A DNA stretch of 64,000 nucleotides from Quinella sp. 2Q5. Its GTDB lineage: Bacteria > Bacillota > Negativicutes > Selenomonadales > Selenomonadaceae. Positions 17,006 through 26,000 of this stretch are shown here, in pieces. The stretch spans positions 1 through 64,000 of the forward strand of contig JADEZQ010000009.1 of assembly GCA_015206785.1 (NCBI GenBank), read 5' to 3'. Below the pieces are notes generated by a model. It was not told the origin of the DNA and did no database searches. It worked only from the letters and a program-made list of their open reading frames with translations. How positions within the stretch are numbered: position 1 is the stretch's first letter; the number at the start of each line of letters is the position of its first letter. A program made the position numbers and the translations under genes.

Positions 17006-18766
17006 ATGAAGAAAATTTTTGACGCGCTGGCGATTTTGCTGACGGTCGCGGCGTTGATGAATCCTGCGAAAGTTTTTGCGGCGGACGGCTGGGCAATCGC
17101 GGCGGAAGCTCTCGGCGTCCTGGCGGCATACAATTCCACGCTGAGGGAGATGCTCGCGCTCGGCAACGATGTCAACGCGCAGATGTCCGTTCGCAAGCAG
17201 GATATAAAGACCAACGGTGCTGACCCGAACAAACGCGACGTCGAGCTCGTCAACTCGGTGATGGCTCGGCTCGTCAACGGCGGGCAATACGAACTGCGCG
17301 TGAACTCCCTGCCGTTCGTCTGGGGCGTCAATGACAGCGATAAGTTCAACGCCGCCTGTTACCCGATGAATTACATCAGCGTCAACCGCGGGCTGGTGCG
17401 CGGGCTCAATTGCGACGAGAATCAACTTGCCGCCGTTCTCGCCCACGAGATGACCCACGGCATTGAACAGCATTCGGCGAAAAGCTATGCACAGGCAGTC
17501 GCTCAACAGCTCGGCGCAATGATGATCGGCATCAACGCTGACCGCGGCAACAACATCGACTGGAGCAGGCTCGGCGCAATGGTTGACTACTCAATCGCAA
17601 AGAACATCAGCACGCCCGCCGAATACGAAGCAGACGAAGGCGGCTTTTACCTGATGACGACGGCGGGCTTCAACCCCGGCGGTGGTGCGGCGGCAATGCG
17701 TCGGCTGGATTATTACGTGCGATATGAGACGCGAGACTTTCTGGAGTTCGACGCGCACGACAAACCTTCCGAACAAACCTTCAGCGACCACCCCGATACC
17801 GAACGTCGCGAGGCAAAATTGTTGGAGCTGATGACCCGTTACGGCGGCGGGCACGTCGACGTTCGCAGGGACGGACGCGCCTATTTCGTGCGAATCGACG
17901 GGCGGGAAATTTTTTATTCCGTCAACATCGGCGACGACCCCAACTCTGCCGCCGTCAATGCCTACTACTTCGCGGGCGGGCTGAGCAAGGCTTTCCACGA
18001 CCACGACAGCGTTGAGGGTTGGAACTTTCGCCGCGTCGGCTCGACCACCGATTTCCTGACGGACGACTTTGCTTATCGCCAGGTTCGTGAGCTTTCTGCG
18101 ATGTACAATCTCGGCGACAAAGTTCAACAGCTCGTCGAAGCCGCCTATCGCAACGAAAGCCCGCAAATCCGTCAACGCATTCACGAGGCTGATTCAGCTC
18201 GCCGCGCCGCCTGGGAAAAAATTCGCGCCGAAGCTGACGGAGCCAAAGCTAAGGACGCCGAACGCCTTCGCATCAACGCCGACATCTACAACGACCACGG
18301 TCACGGCGAACTTGCTTTGGTGCAAATCGAACGCGCCATGCGTGCCGCCAATCAGAACGACGTCGCCGAATGTCTGGGCATTCGCGGACGCGCCAAGGCA
18401 ATCTGCGGCGACTATGACGGTGCTCTCATCGACGCCGACGCCGCCTGCGACCGTGACCCGAAGAATCTGTACAACTTCCTCAATCGTGCGGACGTTCGGC
18501 ATATGCGCGGCGAGATCGATTTGGCAATGGCGGACATCACCCGCGCACTGGCAATCGACGACAAAAACCCCGTCGCTTATCGTCTGCTCGGCGACATCCT
18601 CGACGAACAGGGCAAGAGTGTCGAAGCCGAAGACAGTTACCGCAAAGCCTACGCCCTGTCGAAAAAAAATCCGCACCTGATCCCGCTGACGTACCTGGAG
18701 AAGATTGACCCCGCCGCCGCCGAAAAACTTCGCAAGGTCAACGAGCAACACGACGCCAAATCCTGA
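17006..18766 (+). CDS. Exported M48-family metalloprotease with TPR domain
   Basis: MKKIFDALAILLTVAALMNP is a signal peptide, so the protein acts outside the cytoplasm. The zinc motif HEMTH is at residues 147-151 and the third ligand is probably in EYEADEGGFYLM. A C-terminal region of several TPR-like helices (ALVQIERAMRAANQND, ALIDADAACDRDPKNLY, ADITRALAIDDKNPVAYRLL) fits the BepA/YfgC type, which handles misfolded outer-membrane proteins. The longer ORF-track start at 16835 would run through the upstream terminator and promoter and is rejected. 586 residues. A transcript of its own is supported by the promoter; a copy of the family A repeat follows it. Confidence 0.85.
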   Translation: MKKIFDALAILLTVAALMNPAKVFAADGWAIAAEALGVLAAYNSTLREMLALGNDVNAQMSVRKQDIKTNGADPNKRDVELVNSVMARLVNGGQYELRVNSLPFVWGVNDSDKFNAACYPMNYISVNRGLVRGLNCDENQLAAVLAHEMTHGIEQHSAKSYAQAVAQQLGAMMIGINADRGNNIDWSRLGAMVDYSIAKNISTPAEYEADEGGFYLMTTAGFNPGGGAAAMRRLDYYVRYETRDFLEFDAHDKPSEQTFSDHPDTERREAKLLELMTRYGGGHVDVRRDGRAYFVRIDGREIFYSVNIGDDPNSAAVNAYYFAGGLSKAFHDHDSVEGWNFRRVGSTTDFLTDDFAYRQVRELSAMYNLGDKVQQLVEAAYRNESPQIRQRIHEADSARRAAWEKIRAEADGAKAKDAERLRINADIYNDHGHGELALVQIERAMRAANQNDVAECLGIRGRAKAICGDYDGALIDADAACDRDPKNLYNFLNRADVRHMRGEIDLAMADITRALAIDDKNPVAYRLLGDILDEQGKSVEAEDSYRKAYALSKKNPHLIPLTYLEKIDPAAAEKLRKVNEQHDAKS

Positions 18767-18789
18767 AACCATCACCGCACCCGTCACCG

Positions 18790-18917
18790 AAGCTGATAAC
18801 GAGGCCGCCCATGGATGGGCGGCCGCCGGCATACGACGACGTGATGCGTCGTTGCCGGCTCGGAGGTCCTTTTCTTTGCTACTTTCTTTTGGACCAGCAA
18901 AAGAAAGTAGATCCAAA
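18790..18917 (+). repeat. Dispersed structured repeat, family A, copy 1
   Basis: Three successive hairpins: GGCCGCCC/GGGCGGCC, GCCGGCA/TGCCGGC, and CTACTTTCTTTT/AAAAGAAAGTAG. It lies between the M48 protease and the aminotransferase genes. Two further copies are at 35944 and 36138. The ORFs that the track calls through it are artefacts. Confidence 0.85.
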
Positions 18918-18937
18918 ACACGAATGGAAGTGACGCA

Positions 18938-20083
18938 TTGAACACAATGACAACGCTTGAACCGTTCCCCGAAAGAATTTACGTAACGCGCCCGGTCTTC
19001 CCGACAATCGACGAAGTCACCGAGAAACTGCAAGACATCTGGCAATCGAAATGGCTGACGAACAACGGTCCGCAACACACCATGTTGGAACGGGAGCTGA
19101 CGGAATTCTTGCGCGTGCCGTGCCTGTCGCTGTTCAACAACGGAACGATTGCGCTGATGGTCGCCTGCCAAAGTCTGCGGCTTAGCGGAGAGGTCATCAC
19201 AACGCCGTTCACCTTCGCCGCCACGCCGCACGTTTTGAGCTGGAATAACATCACGCCGATTTTCTGCGACATCGACGCCGACACCATGAACATCGACGCC
19301 GACAAAATCGAATCAATGATAACGCCGCATACAACCGCAATCCTCGCTGTTCATGTCTTCGGCACGCCCTGCAACGTCGACAAGATTCAGGACGTCGCTG
19401 ACCGCTACGGGCTCAAGGTCGTCTATGACGCGGCGCATGCGTTCGGCGTGGAGATTGACGGGCGCGGCATCGGCACCTTCGGCGATATCTCCATGTTCAG
19501 CTTCCACGCCACGAAACTTTATCACACGCTCGAAGGCGGCGCGCTTGCAATGAACGACGTCAACGTCAAGCAACGGATTGACCTGCTGAAAAACTTCGGC
19601 ATCAAGAACGAGGAGGAAGTCGTCATGCCCGGCATCAACGGCAAGCTCGACGAAATTCGCGCTGCCATCGGGCGAATCATGCTCGGCTACGTGGAAGGCG
19701 AGAGGCTCAAGCGTCGACGGTTGCACGCGGTCTATGACGAAGAACTTGCCGGCGTCGACGGGCTGACGTTAATGCCGAAGACTGCCGCGGACGTGAAGCT
19801 GAATTGGCAGTATTACGTCGTGCGCGTGGACGAAAAAATTTTCGGCAGGTCGCGCGATTATGTCTACGACGAGCTGAGGAATTACAATGTCTTCGCGCGG
19901 AAATATTTCCATCCGTTGTGCAGCGAGTTCACCTGCTATCGTCAACTGAATTCGTCCGCCGTCGCCAATCTTCCGACAGCCAACGCCGTCGCCGGGCAGG
20001 TCTTGAGCTTGCCGATGTACGGTGCGCTTGCCGAAGACGACGTGCGAAAGATTTGCGCGCTCATCAAAAGTTTTCGTCGCTAA
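18938..20083 (+). CDS. DegT/DnrJ/EryC1-family PLP-dependent sugar aminotransferase
   Basis: The family transfers an amino group to nucleotide-activated keto sugars used in surface glycans. Diagnostic blocks are the N-terminal GPQHTMLERELTEFL, EVITTPFTFAATPHVL, VVYDAAHAFGVEIDG and SMFSFHATKLYHTLEGGAL, in which Lys193 is the PLP-binding lysine. 381 residues is usual. The TTG start follows GGAAGTGACGCA; an ATG three codons later is an alternative. It sits 9 bases before azlD but shows no functional link with it, and no sugar-nucleotide genes are adjacent, so the exact substrate is unknown. Confidence 0.88.
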   Translation: MNTMTTLEPFPERIYVTRPVFPTIDEVTEKLQDIWQSKWLTNNGPQHTMLERELTEFLRVPCLSLFNNGTIALMVACQSLRLSGEVITTPFTFAATPHVLSWNNITPIFCDIDADTMNIDADKIESMITPHTTAILAVHVFGTPCNVDKIQDVADRYGLKVVYDAAHAFGVEIDGRGIGTFGDISMFSFHATKLYHTLEGGALAMNDVNVKQRIDLLKNFGIKNEEEVVMPGINGKLDEIRAAIGRIMLGYVEGERLKRRRLHAVYDEELAGVDGLTLMPKTAADVKLNWQYYVVRVDEKIFGRSRDYVYDELRNYNVFARKYFHPLCSEFTCYRQLNSSAVANLPTANAVAGQVLSLPMYGALAEDDVRKICALIKSFRR

Positions 20084-20092
20084 GGAGGAGCA

Positions 20093-20398
20093 ATGACTCA
20101 CGACATCAACGTTTACATCTTGATTGCCAGCGCGGTGACGTTGGCGATAAAAATTCTGCCGCTGACTCTGATTCGCCGCGAGATCAAGAATGTGACGGTG
20201 CGTTCGTTCCTGCACTACGTCCCTTACGTCACGCTGGCGGTGATGACTTTCCCCGCGATAGTTCACGCCACGCAGTCGCCGATATCGGGCGCGGCGGCTC
20301 TGGTGGCGGGCATCGTCGCGGCATGGTTCGGCGCAAGCCTGTTCAAGGTCGCGGTGCTGTGTTGCTCGGTCGTCTTCGTCACGGAAATGTTCATTTGA
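20093..20398 (+). CDS. azlD: AzlD-family membrane protein (branched-chain amino acid export, small subunit)
   Basis: The protein is 101 residues with about three or four hydrophobic helices, and has the AzlD pattern AVTLAIKILPLTLIRREI followed by FLHYVPYVTLAVMTFPAI and AALVAGIVAAWFG. AzlD normally works with the larger AzlC permease, usually encoded immediately upstream. Here the upstream gene is an aminotransferase and the downstream gene is convergent mnmA, so AzlC is missing locally. AAGGAGGAGCA precedes the ATG. Confidence 0.85.
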   Translation: MTHDINVYILIASAVTLAIKILPLTLIRREIKNVTVRSFLHYVPYVTLAVMTFPAIVHATQSPISGAAALVAGIVAAWFGASLFKVAVLCCSVVFVTEMFI

Positions 20399-20427
20399 GC
20401 GCAAAAAAAATAACCGCCTTGCAAGCG

Positions 20428-21441
20428 TCAATCGATAATCGCGCCGCCGATAACTTCGTCGCCGTCGTAGAAGACAATCGACTGCCCCGGCGTGACTGCG
20501 CGTTGAGGGTCGGTGAAGGTGACGCGCAAATTTTTTTCAACGGTGCATTCGGCGGGCTTTGAGCCGTAACGAATCTTCGCGTGCAAAATTTTCGGCAAGG
20601 TCGGCTCATAAATCCAATGGACGTCGCCGGCAGTCAAGGTCGTGGTGAAAAGTTCATCGCCCTCGCCGACGACGACTTGACGGTTGGCAACGTCGAGGCG
20701 GGTGACGTAGAGCGGGTGAGAGTGGGCAATGCCGAGCCCGCGGCGTTGACCGATGGTGTAGCCGCAGACGCCGCAGTGTTGTCCGAGAATTTTTCCGTCA
20801 GCGTCGACGATTGAACCCGCCCTAAGAGCTTCGGCGTCGGGTGCACGGTCAGCAATGAAGCGGCGGTAATCGTCGTCGGGCACAAAGCAAATCTCTTGGC
20901 TGTCGGACTTGTGAGCGGTCGGCAAATTTTTTTCGGCTGCCAATCGTCTGACGTCGTCCTTGGAAAAATTTCCGAGCGGCAAAAGAATTCGCGCGAGCTT
21001 GTCGGGCGTGAGGTTGTAGAGCACGTACGATTGATCCTTGCCAACATCTTTGGCACGCTTGAGCCGGAACCTTGAGCCCTCATTGACGACGCGAGCATAA
21101 TGACCGGTCGCCAGGAAGTGAGCACCGAGGCTCGTTGCGAAGTCGAACAGTGCGCCGAATTTTATTTCGCGGTTGCAACGGACGCAGGGATTGGGCGTGC
21201 GCCCGCGCAGATACTCCGCGACGAAATAGTCAACGACCTCACGGCGGAAGGCGGAGCGCATGTCCACGACGTGATGACGAATGCCGAGGGTTTCGCATAC
21301 ATTTCGGGCGTCGTCAAAATTTTGCGCGTCGTCGAGCTGCATGGTCACGCCCTCGACGTCGAAGCCTCCTTCCAACAAAAGAGCCGCGGTCAACGAGCTG
21401 TCAACGCCTCCGCTCATTGCCGCGGCAACTTTAAACTTCAT
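20428..21441 (-). CDS. mnmA: tRNA-specific 2-thiouridylase MnmA
   Basis: MnmA uses ATP and a persulfide relay to thiolate U34 of tRNA-Lys, -Glu and -Gln. The PP-loop AMSGGVDSSLTAALL is at the N-terminus, the first catalytic cysteine is in NPCVRCNREIKFG, the second in SDSQEICFVPDDDY, and the GYTIGQRRGLGI block is present. I start at ATG 21441 (337 aa), preceded by ATTGGAGGCATCAAC. The track's extra 47 residues come from reading through a family B repeat. Confidence 0.95.
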   Translation of the reverse strand: MKFKVAAAMSGGVDSSLTAALLLEGGFDVEGVTMQLDDAQNFDDARNVCETLGIRHHVVDMRSAFRREVVDYFVAEYLRGRTPNPCVRCNREIKFGALFDFATSLGAHFLATGHYARVVNEGSRFRLKRAKDVGKDQSYVLYNLTPDKLARILLPLGNFSKDDVRRLAAEKNLPTAHKSDSQEICFVPDDDYRRFIADRAPDAEALRAGSIVDADGKILGQHCGVCGYTIGQRRGLGIAHSHPLYVTRLDVANRQVVVGEGDELFTTTLTAGDVHWIYEPTLPKILHAKIRYGSKPAECTVEKNLRVTFTDPQRAVTPGQSIVFYDGDEVIGGAIID

Positions 21442-21465
21442 GTTGATGCCTCCAATACGATGACG

Positions 21466-21640
21466 CTTGAGGCCGACGTGATGTCGGCCCGCCGCCGTAT
21501 GACGACCAAGGATGGCGTCATAGGCGGCACGAGCGGTTTCGGGTAGCGCGGACGTTTCGTTGGTAGACGGTATCCGCCCCACGCGCAGTGGCGAGTTTCT
21601 TTGCTACTTTCTTTCCTCGGTGAAAGAAAGTAGAACACGA
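21466..21640 (+). repeat. Dispersed structured repeat, family B, copy 1
   Basis: Hairpins GGCCGAC/GTCGGCC, GCCGCCGTATGACG/CGTCATAGGCGGC, and CTACTTTCTTTC/GAAAGAAAGTAG follow one another. The last matches the 3' hairpin of family A. Short direct repeats of ACATCAAAGTAGATC follow up to about 21690. It lies between mnmA and the VanW gene; the other copy is at 48296. Confidence 0.85.
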
Positions 21641-21706
21641 AACATCAAAGTAGATCACAAAACATCAAAGTAGATCCTGAACGTCAAAGCGAATGATAAA
21701 CCCGAT

Positions 21707-22987
21707 TTACGCACGAGCAGGAGCAGGCGCGGCGGGCTTAGGCGTCTCATAAATATCAGTGTGCAGATATTCGCTCTTGATGACGTCGTCGCCATTATAC
21801 CAGAGCCGATAAAGCGAATTGCCGTCGAGCACGACAGAGATATCCGCGCCGCCCAGGTCTGCCTTCGTGCCGAGGACGTAGACGCTGATAGTTGAGCCGT
21901 AAGCCTCGGCGATGAGATAAACATTATGCGGCAGGTCGTTGCGGAATTTGAAATCAATCTGCCCGTCGGCAACGGTGGCGTCGCGCCCATAACCGATATA
22001 CGACGATTGGAAATAATGCGGCGTGCGTTCGGTCGGCGTCAAGCCCGCGAGCAACACTGCGTTATACAGCGTGGAGCTGACCTGACAGACCCCGCCGCCA
22101 TAGTCAATGTCCGCCTTTCCGTTGATGATGACGCCCGCCATCTTGTAGCCCTTGTCCCAGGTGCGTTCGCCAACTGTGTCGTTGAAAGAGAATGTCCACG
22201 AGGGACGGACGATTTTGTTGCTGATGGAATTGGCCGCGAGCCAGATATTGTCGCCGCGGTCGCCGGGATAATAATAAGTGCTGTAAGTTCCGAGGATCGA
22301 ATCGATTGCCGCGATGTCTTCGGTGGTGATGAACGGGGCAACGTCTTCGGGCTCAAGGTCGATGACGCCGCGGGGCAGGTCCAGCGTCGTCAAGGGTTCG
22401 TTCAAACTTGCGGCGAGCTTTTCGACGTTGAGCTTCTTGCCGATGACGCCGGGAAATTTTTCGACGACGTTGCCGTCAGCAATCTTGCACAGCGCGTTGA
22501 CGGGGTCGCGGTTGACTTTGGCGGCGATGGCGTTGAGTTTCTCGTTGAGCAACGCGGCATCATATTGCGCGGTGATGTGGACGTTGCGGCCGTTGAGGAA
22601 GCAGCGCACCTGTTCGTTGAAGTTGCCGACAGCCGAGCCGCCGCGCCCGTAGCCGAACGCCTCCTGAGCCGCCTTGTCGATTTGCGGGGTCAGAGCAATC
22701 TCTTCGGGCGTGACTTCAAACTCCTGCCCCTCGTAGCGGAAAGTGAGCGGGTGAATTTTTTGCGCGGCGATGTTGGTGAAAATTTTTTCCGCGCCGAACC
22801 TGTCGAGCCCGCCGATTGGTTGACCCTCAACACGCACGCCCGGGACGATTGTGTTTCCGTCCGCCACAGAATCCGAAATTGCCAACGTCCCCACGCCGAC
22901 GAAAGCCACCGTCGCCGCAGCGACAGCCGCGCCCTTCGTCGAGAGAAAATTTTTTAGGTTGAACTTTTGAACTTCCGAAGTCTCCAC
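21707..22987 (-). CDS. VanW-family protein with peptidoglycan-binding-like domain
   Basis: A single N-terminal membrane anchor (GAAVAAATVAFVGVGTLAIS) is followed by a region like the YoaR/PG_binding_4 domain (GVRVEGQPIGGLDRFGAEKIF) and a C-terminal VanW domain with FSFNDTVGERTWDKGYKMA and DYGGGVCQVSSTLYNAVLLAGL. The family is extracytoplasmic and linked to the cell envelope, but its biochemical role is not settled. The GTG start at 22987 follows AGGGAGGCGAAATTTTT. 426 residues. It is transcribed alone from its own promoter. Confidence 0.88.
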   Translation of the reverse strand: METSEVQKFNLKNFLSTKGAAVAAATVAFVGVGTLAISDSVADGNTIVPGVRVEGQPIGGLDRFGAEKIFTNIAAQKIHPLTFRYEGQEFEVTPEEIALTPQIDKAAQEAFGYGRGGSAVGNFNEQVRCFLNGRNVHITAQYDAALLNEKLNAIAAKVNRDPVNALCKIADGNVVEKFPGVIGKKLNVEKLAASLNEPLTTLDLPRGVIDLEPEDVAPFITTEDIAAIDSILGTYSTYYYPGDRGDNIWLAANSISNKIVRPSWTFSFNDTVGERTWDKGYKMAGVIINGKADIDYGGGVCQVSSTLYNAVLLAGLTPTERTPHYFQSSYIGYGRDATVADGQIDFKFRNDLPHNVYLIAEAYGSTISVYVLGTKADLGGADISVVLDGNSLYRLWYNGDDVIKSEYLHTDIYETPKPAAPAPARA

Positions 22988-23018
22988 AAAAATTTCGCCT
23001 CCCTAATTTATCCACGCC

Positions 23019-23046
23019 ATTATAACCGAGAAAATTTTTTTATCAA
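23019..23046 (-). promoter_or_regulatory. Promoter of the VanW-family gene
   Basis: Minus-strand TTGATA and TATAAT are separated by 16 bases. The -35 box overlaps the stop codon of the upstream glycosyltransferase gene. Confidence 0.65.
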
Positions 23047-26000
23047 ACACTTTGCGCCAAAATGTCGGCGAGCTTGGCTTCGAACGCGCGGCAATACTTC
23101 ATCGGGTCGAGCGCGGCGGACTGCAAGAACATAGCGCGAAGATTTTTGTGCAGGGCGTCTAGGGTTTCGGTGTCGTTGGCTAAGGCGACGGCGGTTTGAA
23201 TGTAGGCTTCGACGCTGTTGACGGAAAGTTCGCCGAGCCCGATGCTGTTGAGGATGCTTTTGCCGAAGCGAGTGGAATGACGTTCGCCGAAGAAATTTAT
23301 GACGGGCACGCCCATATACAGCGCGTCGAGGGTCGTTGCGCCGCCGACGTAAGGGTAAGCGTCCAGAATGATGTCCACCGCGCTGATGGCACCGAAATAA
23401 TCATGCACGGCGGGGCGAATGGTCACGCGTTCCATGTCGCAGCCGATGGACTTCATCTTGTCGAAGAGGACGTCGACTGTGCGGTTGCTGATGAATTCTT
23501 GCGCACGCATCAAAAGTTTGGCATTCGGCACGCGGCGCAAGATTTCAGCCCAGATGGCTAGCATGTCGTCGTTGATTTTCATGTAGCGGCAGATGGTGCC
23601 GAAGGTGACGTAGCCGTTGCTCAGGCAGGGTGCACCCGTCGCGGCGGGCAAATCTTCGCGGCGGGCGTAGCTGAACTGCGCGGGCATGTACAAAAGTTTC
23701 TCGGCGAAAAATTTTTCGTGCTCACCAGGCGGATCGAGAACGTCGTCGGTGATGAAATAGTCGACGTCGCTGAGCCCAGTCGTCGACATGTAACCGATGC
23801 CGCTGATTTGCACGGGCGCGGGTCGATGAGCCAGAGCCCCCAAGCCGTTGTAGCCGGTGTGCCCCGCCAAATCAATGGCGACGTCAATTTCATCAGCGAA
23901 AATTTTTTCGGCAAGCTCCTCGTCCGTCAAGCTCTGCACGTCAACGAAATGTTCAACGCCGCGCCGATAAAATTCCGTGAACTCGTCATCTTCGGGGTTG
24001 CGGCTGTAGCAGGTGACTTCGAACTTTGCGCGGTCGTGGCAGCTGACGAAGCCGAAGACTACGGCGAACGCCGCGTGCTTGCGAAAATCCCCGCTGATGT
24101 AGCCGATGCGAATGCGTTCGTGGTGATGACGGCGGGGCGTGAACTTTTCCACGTCGCCAAAAATTTTCCCGTAATCGAAATGCGGCGCAGTCAGCTCCTC
24201 GCTCGAAAGATCCAGGAAGTGCAAACTCAACAGCACAGAATCGAAGAGTTCACGCCGCCGCGAAGGCTTCTGCGCCAGCTCAAACGCCCGCTCGTAATTC
24301 TGCACCGCCTCCACGTGATGACCGTTGTTCTGCGCGTACTTGGCAAGCTTGGCGTGGAACTCGGCGAGGATGTCCGCGGAAAAATTTTCAACCTCGCCCG
24401 AAGCGTACAGATGATCAATCGCCGCGCGAATGTTTTCGTAGGCACCGATGTTGTCGTCGAGATTGAAGCGGCGGTCGGCTATGGTGACGAGAAGTTTGGT
24501 GTCGCGCACGGCGTCGACGCTCGCGGCAAGCTCGGCGAAGTAGAGCGTGCGCTTGAAGTCGACGCGATTGAAGCGACTTTTGCCGGGCTTGACTTCCAGC
24601 GACAGATACAACGACGCCCGCCGATAAAATTCTCGCGCCTCGGCAATCGTCAACGGCGGCGGCTCCTGCGGGAAGATGGGCAACGGTTTCTTATCGACGT
24701 ACGCGCGGAAAATTTTTTCGTACGCCTGCTCAATCTCGCCCATGTAAATCGCGTCGTTCATCACGGGCGACTCTTCCATCCGCCGCCGCAAAGTCAAATG
24801 CAACTCGCGAAGGCGTTGGCGGTCGTTGGCAAGGGCGACGGCTTTGGCAACGTATTCGTCCGCACTGAAGGCGCAAAAATCTTCCAGCCCCATGTTCATC
24901 AGCAACGAATAGCCGAAGCGCGAATTGTGCCGTTCGCCGACGAGAGTGATGACGGGCGCACCCATGTACAGCGCGTCGCAGGTGGTGCCGCCGCCGGGAT
25001 AGGGGAAGGTGTCCAGCGCGATGTCGACGCGTTCATAGCAACGGACGTAGTCAATCTCATCAGGCTCGCAGGTCACGCGGTCGAGATCAATTCCCGCCGC
25101 ACGCATTCGTTCACGAGCACGATTCCCGCCGAAATTTTCACGGAAGACGGCGGCTTTGAGATACAGGCGGCTGTTGGGAACGGCGTCCAAGATTTTCGCC
25201 CACAACGTCAACATCTTGTCGGTAACCTTGCAGAAATTGTTGAAGCTGCCGAACGTGACGAAACCGTTGGCGACGCACGGCGCGGGCGTCACGTGATGAG
25301 AGGCGTCGTGCCAGACGTAGCAGAAGTGGCTGTGTTGCAGGCGCAGAATTTTTTCGGTGAAGAACTTTTCGTTGAGCCCTTCGGGGTCGGTGAACTTGTC
25401 GGCGATGAAGTAATCGACGGTATCAAGTCCGGTTGTCGACATGTAGCCGATGCCGCTGATTTGAATGGGCGCGGGCTTATACGCCAGCACGTCCAATGAA
25501 TTGTTGCCCGTGTGCCCCGCCAGGTCGACGAGGATATCAATTTCGTCGGCGAGGATTTGGTCGGCAACGGTGCGTGCGGTTTTGTCGAGGATATCGCGGA
25601 AGCCGTCAACATTGGCGGCGAACTGTCGGGTGATGTGGTCGGCGGCGTTGTTGGCATAGATGAAGACTTCGAAGCGCGTCTTGTCGTAGCTGGTAAAGAA
25701 GTGTGCGCTGAAGAAGGCGACGACGTGGAAGCGGACGTCGGGGGAGATGTAGCCGATGCGGATTTTTTTGTGGCGGGCGTGACGGGCGCGGTTGTGTTTG
25801 AAGCGGGGAATGTGCGCCAGAAGTTTTCCGAAGCCACGTGCCGCGTCGAACAGCTCTTCGCGGGTGACGGGCAGGTTGTGCAGGTTGAACAGGAAGTTGC
25901 CGTATTCTTCGCGGCGAATGTTCTCTGCCTGAGCATATTGAGCCGTGCCGACAAGCGAGCTGATATCTTGCAGGGCGTTGGCTCTGTAATACTCGATTGC

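Noticed and set aside
20400-20440. Possible mnmA terminator (CGCTTGCAAGGCG before eight T)
   Set aside because: The stem has only three firm base pairs, so I could not support it as a terminator.
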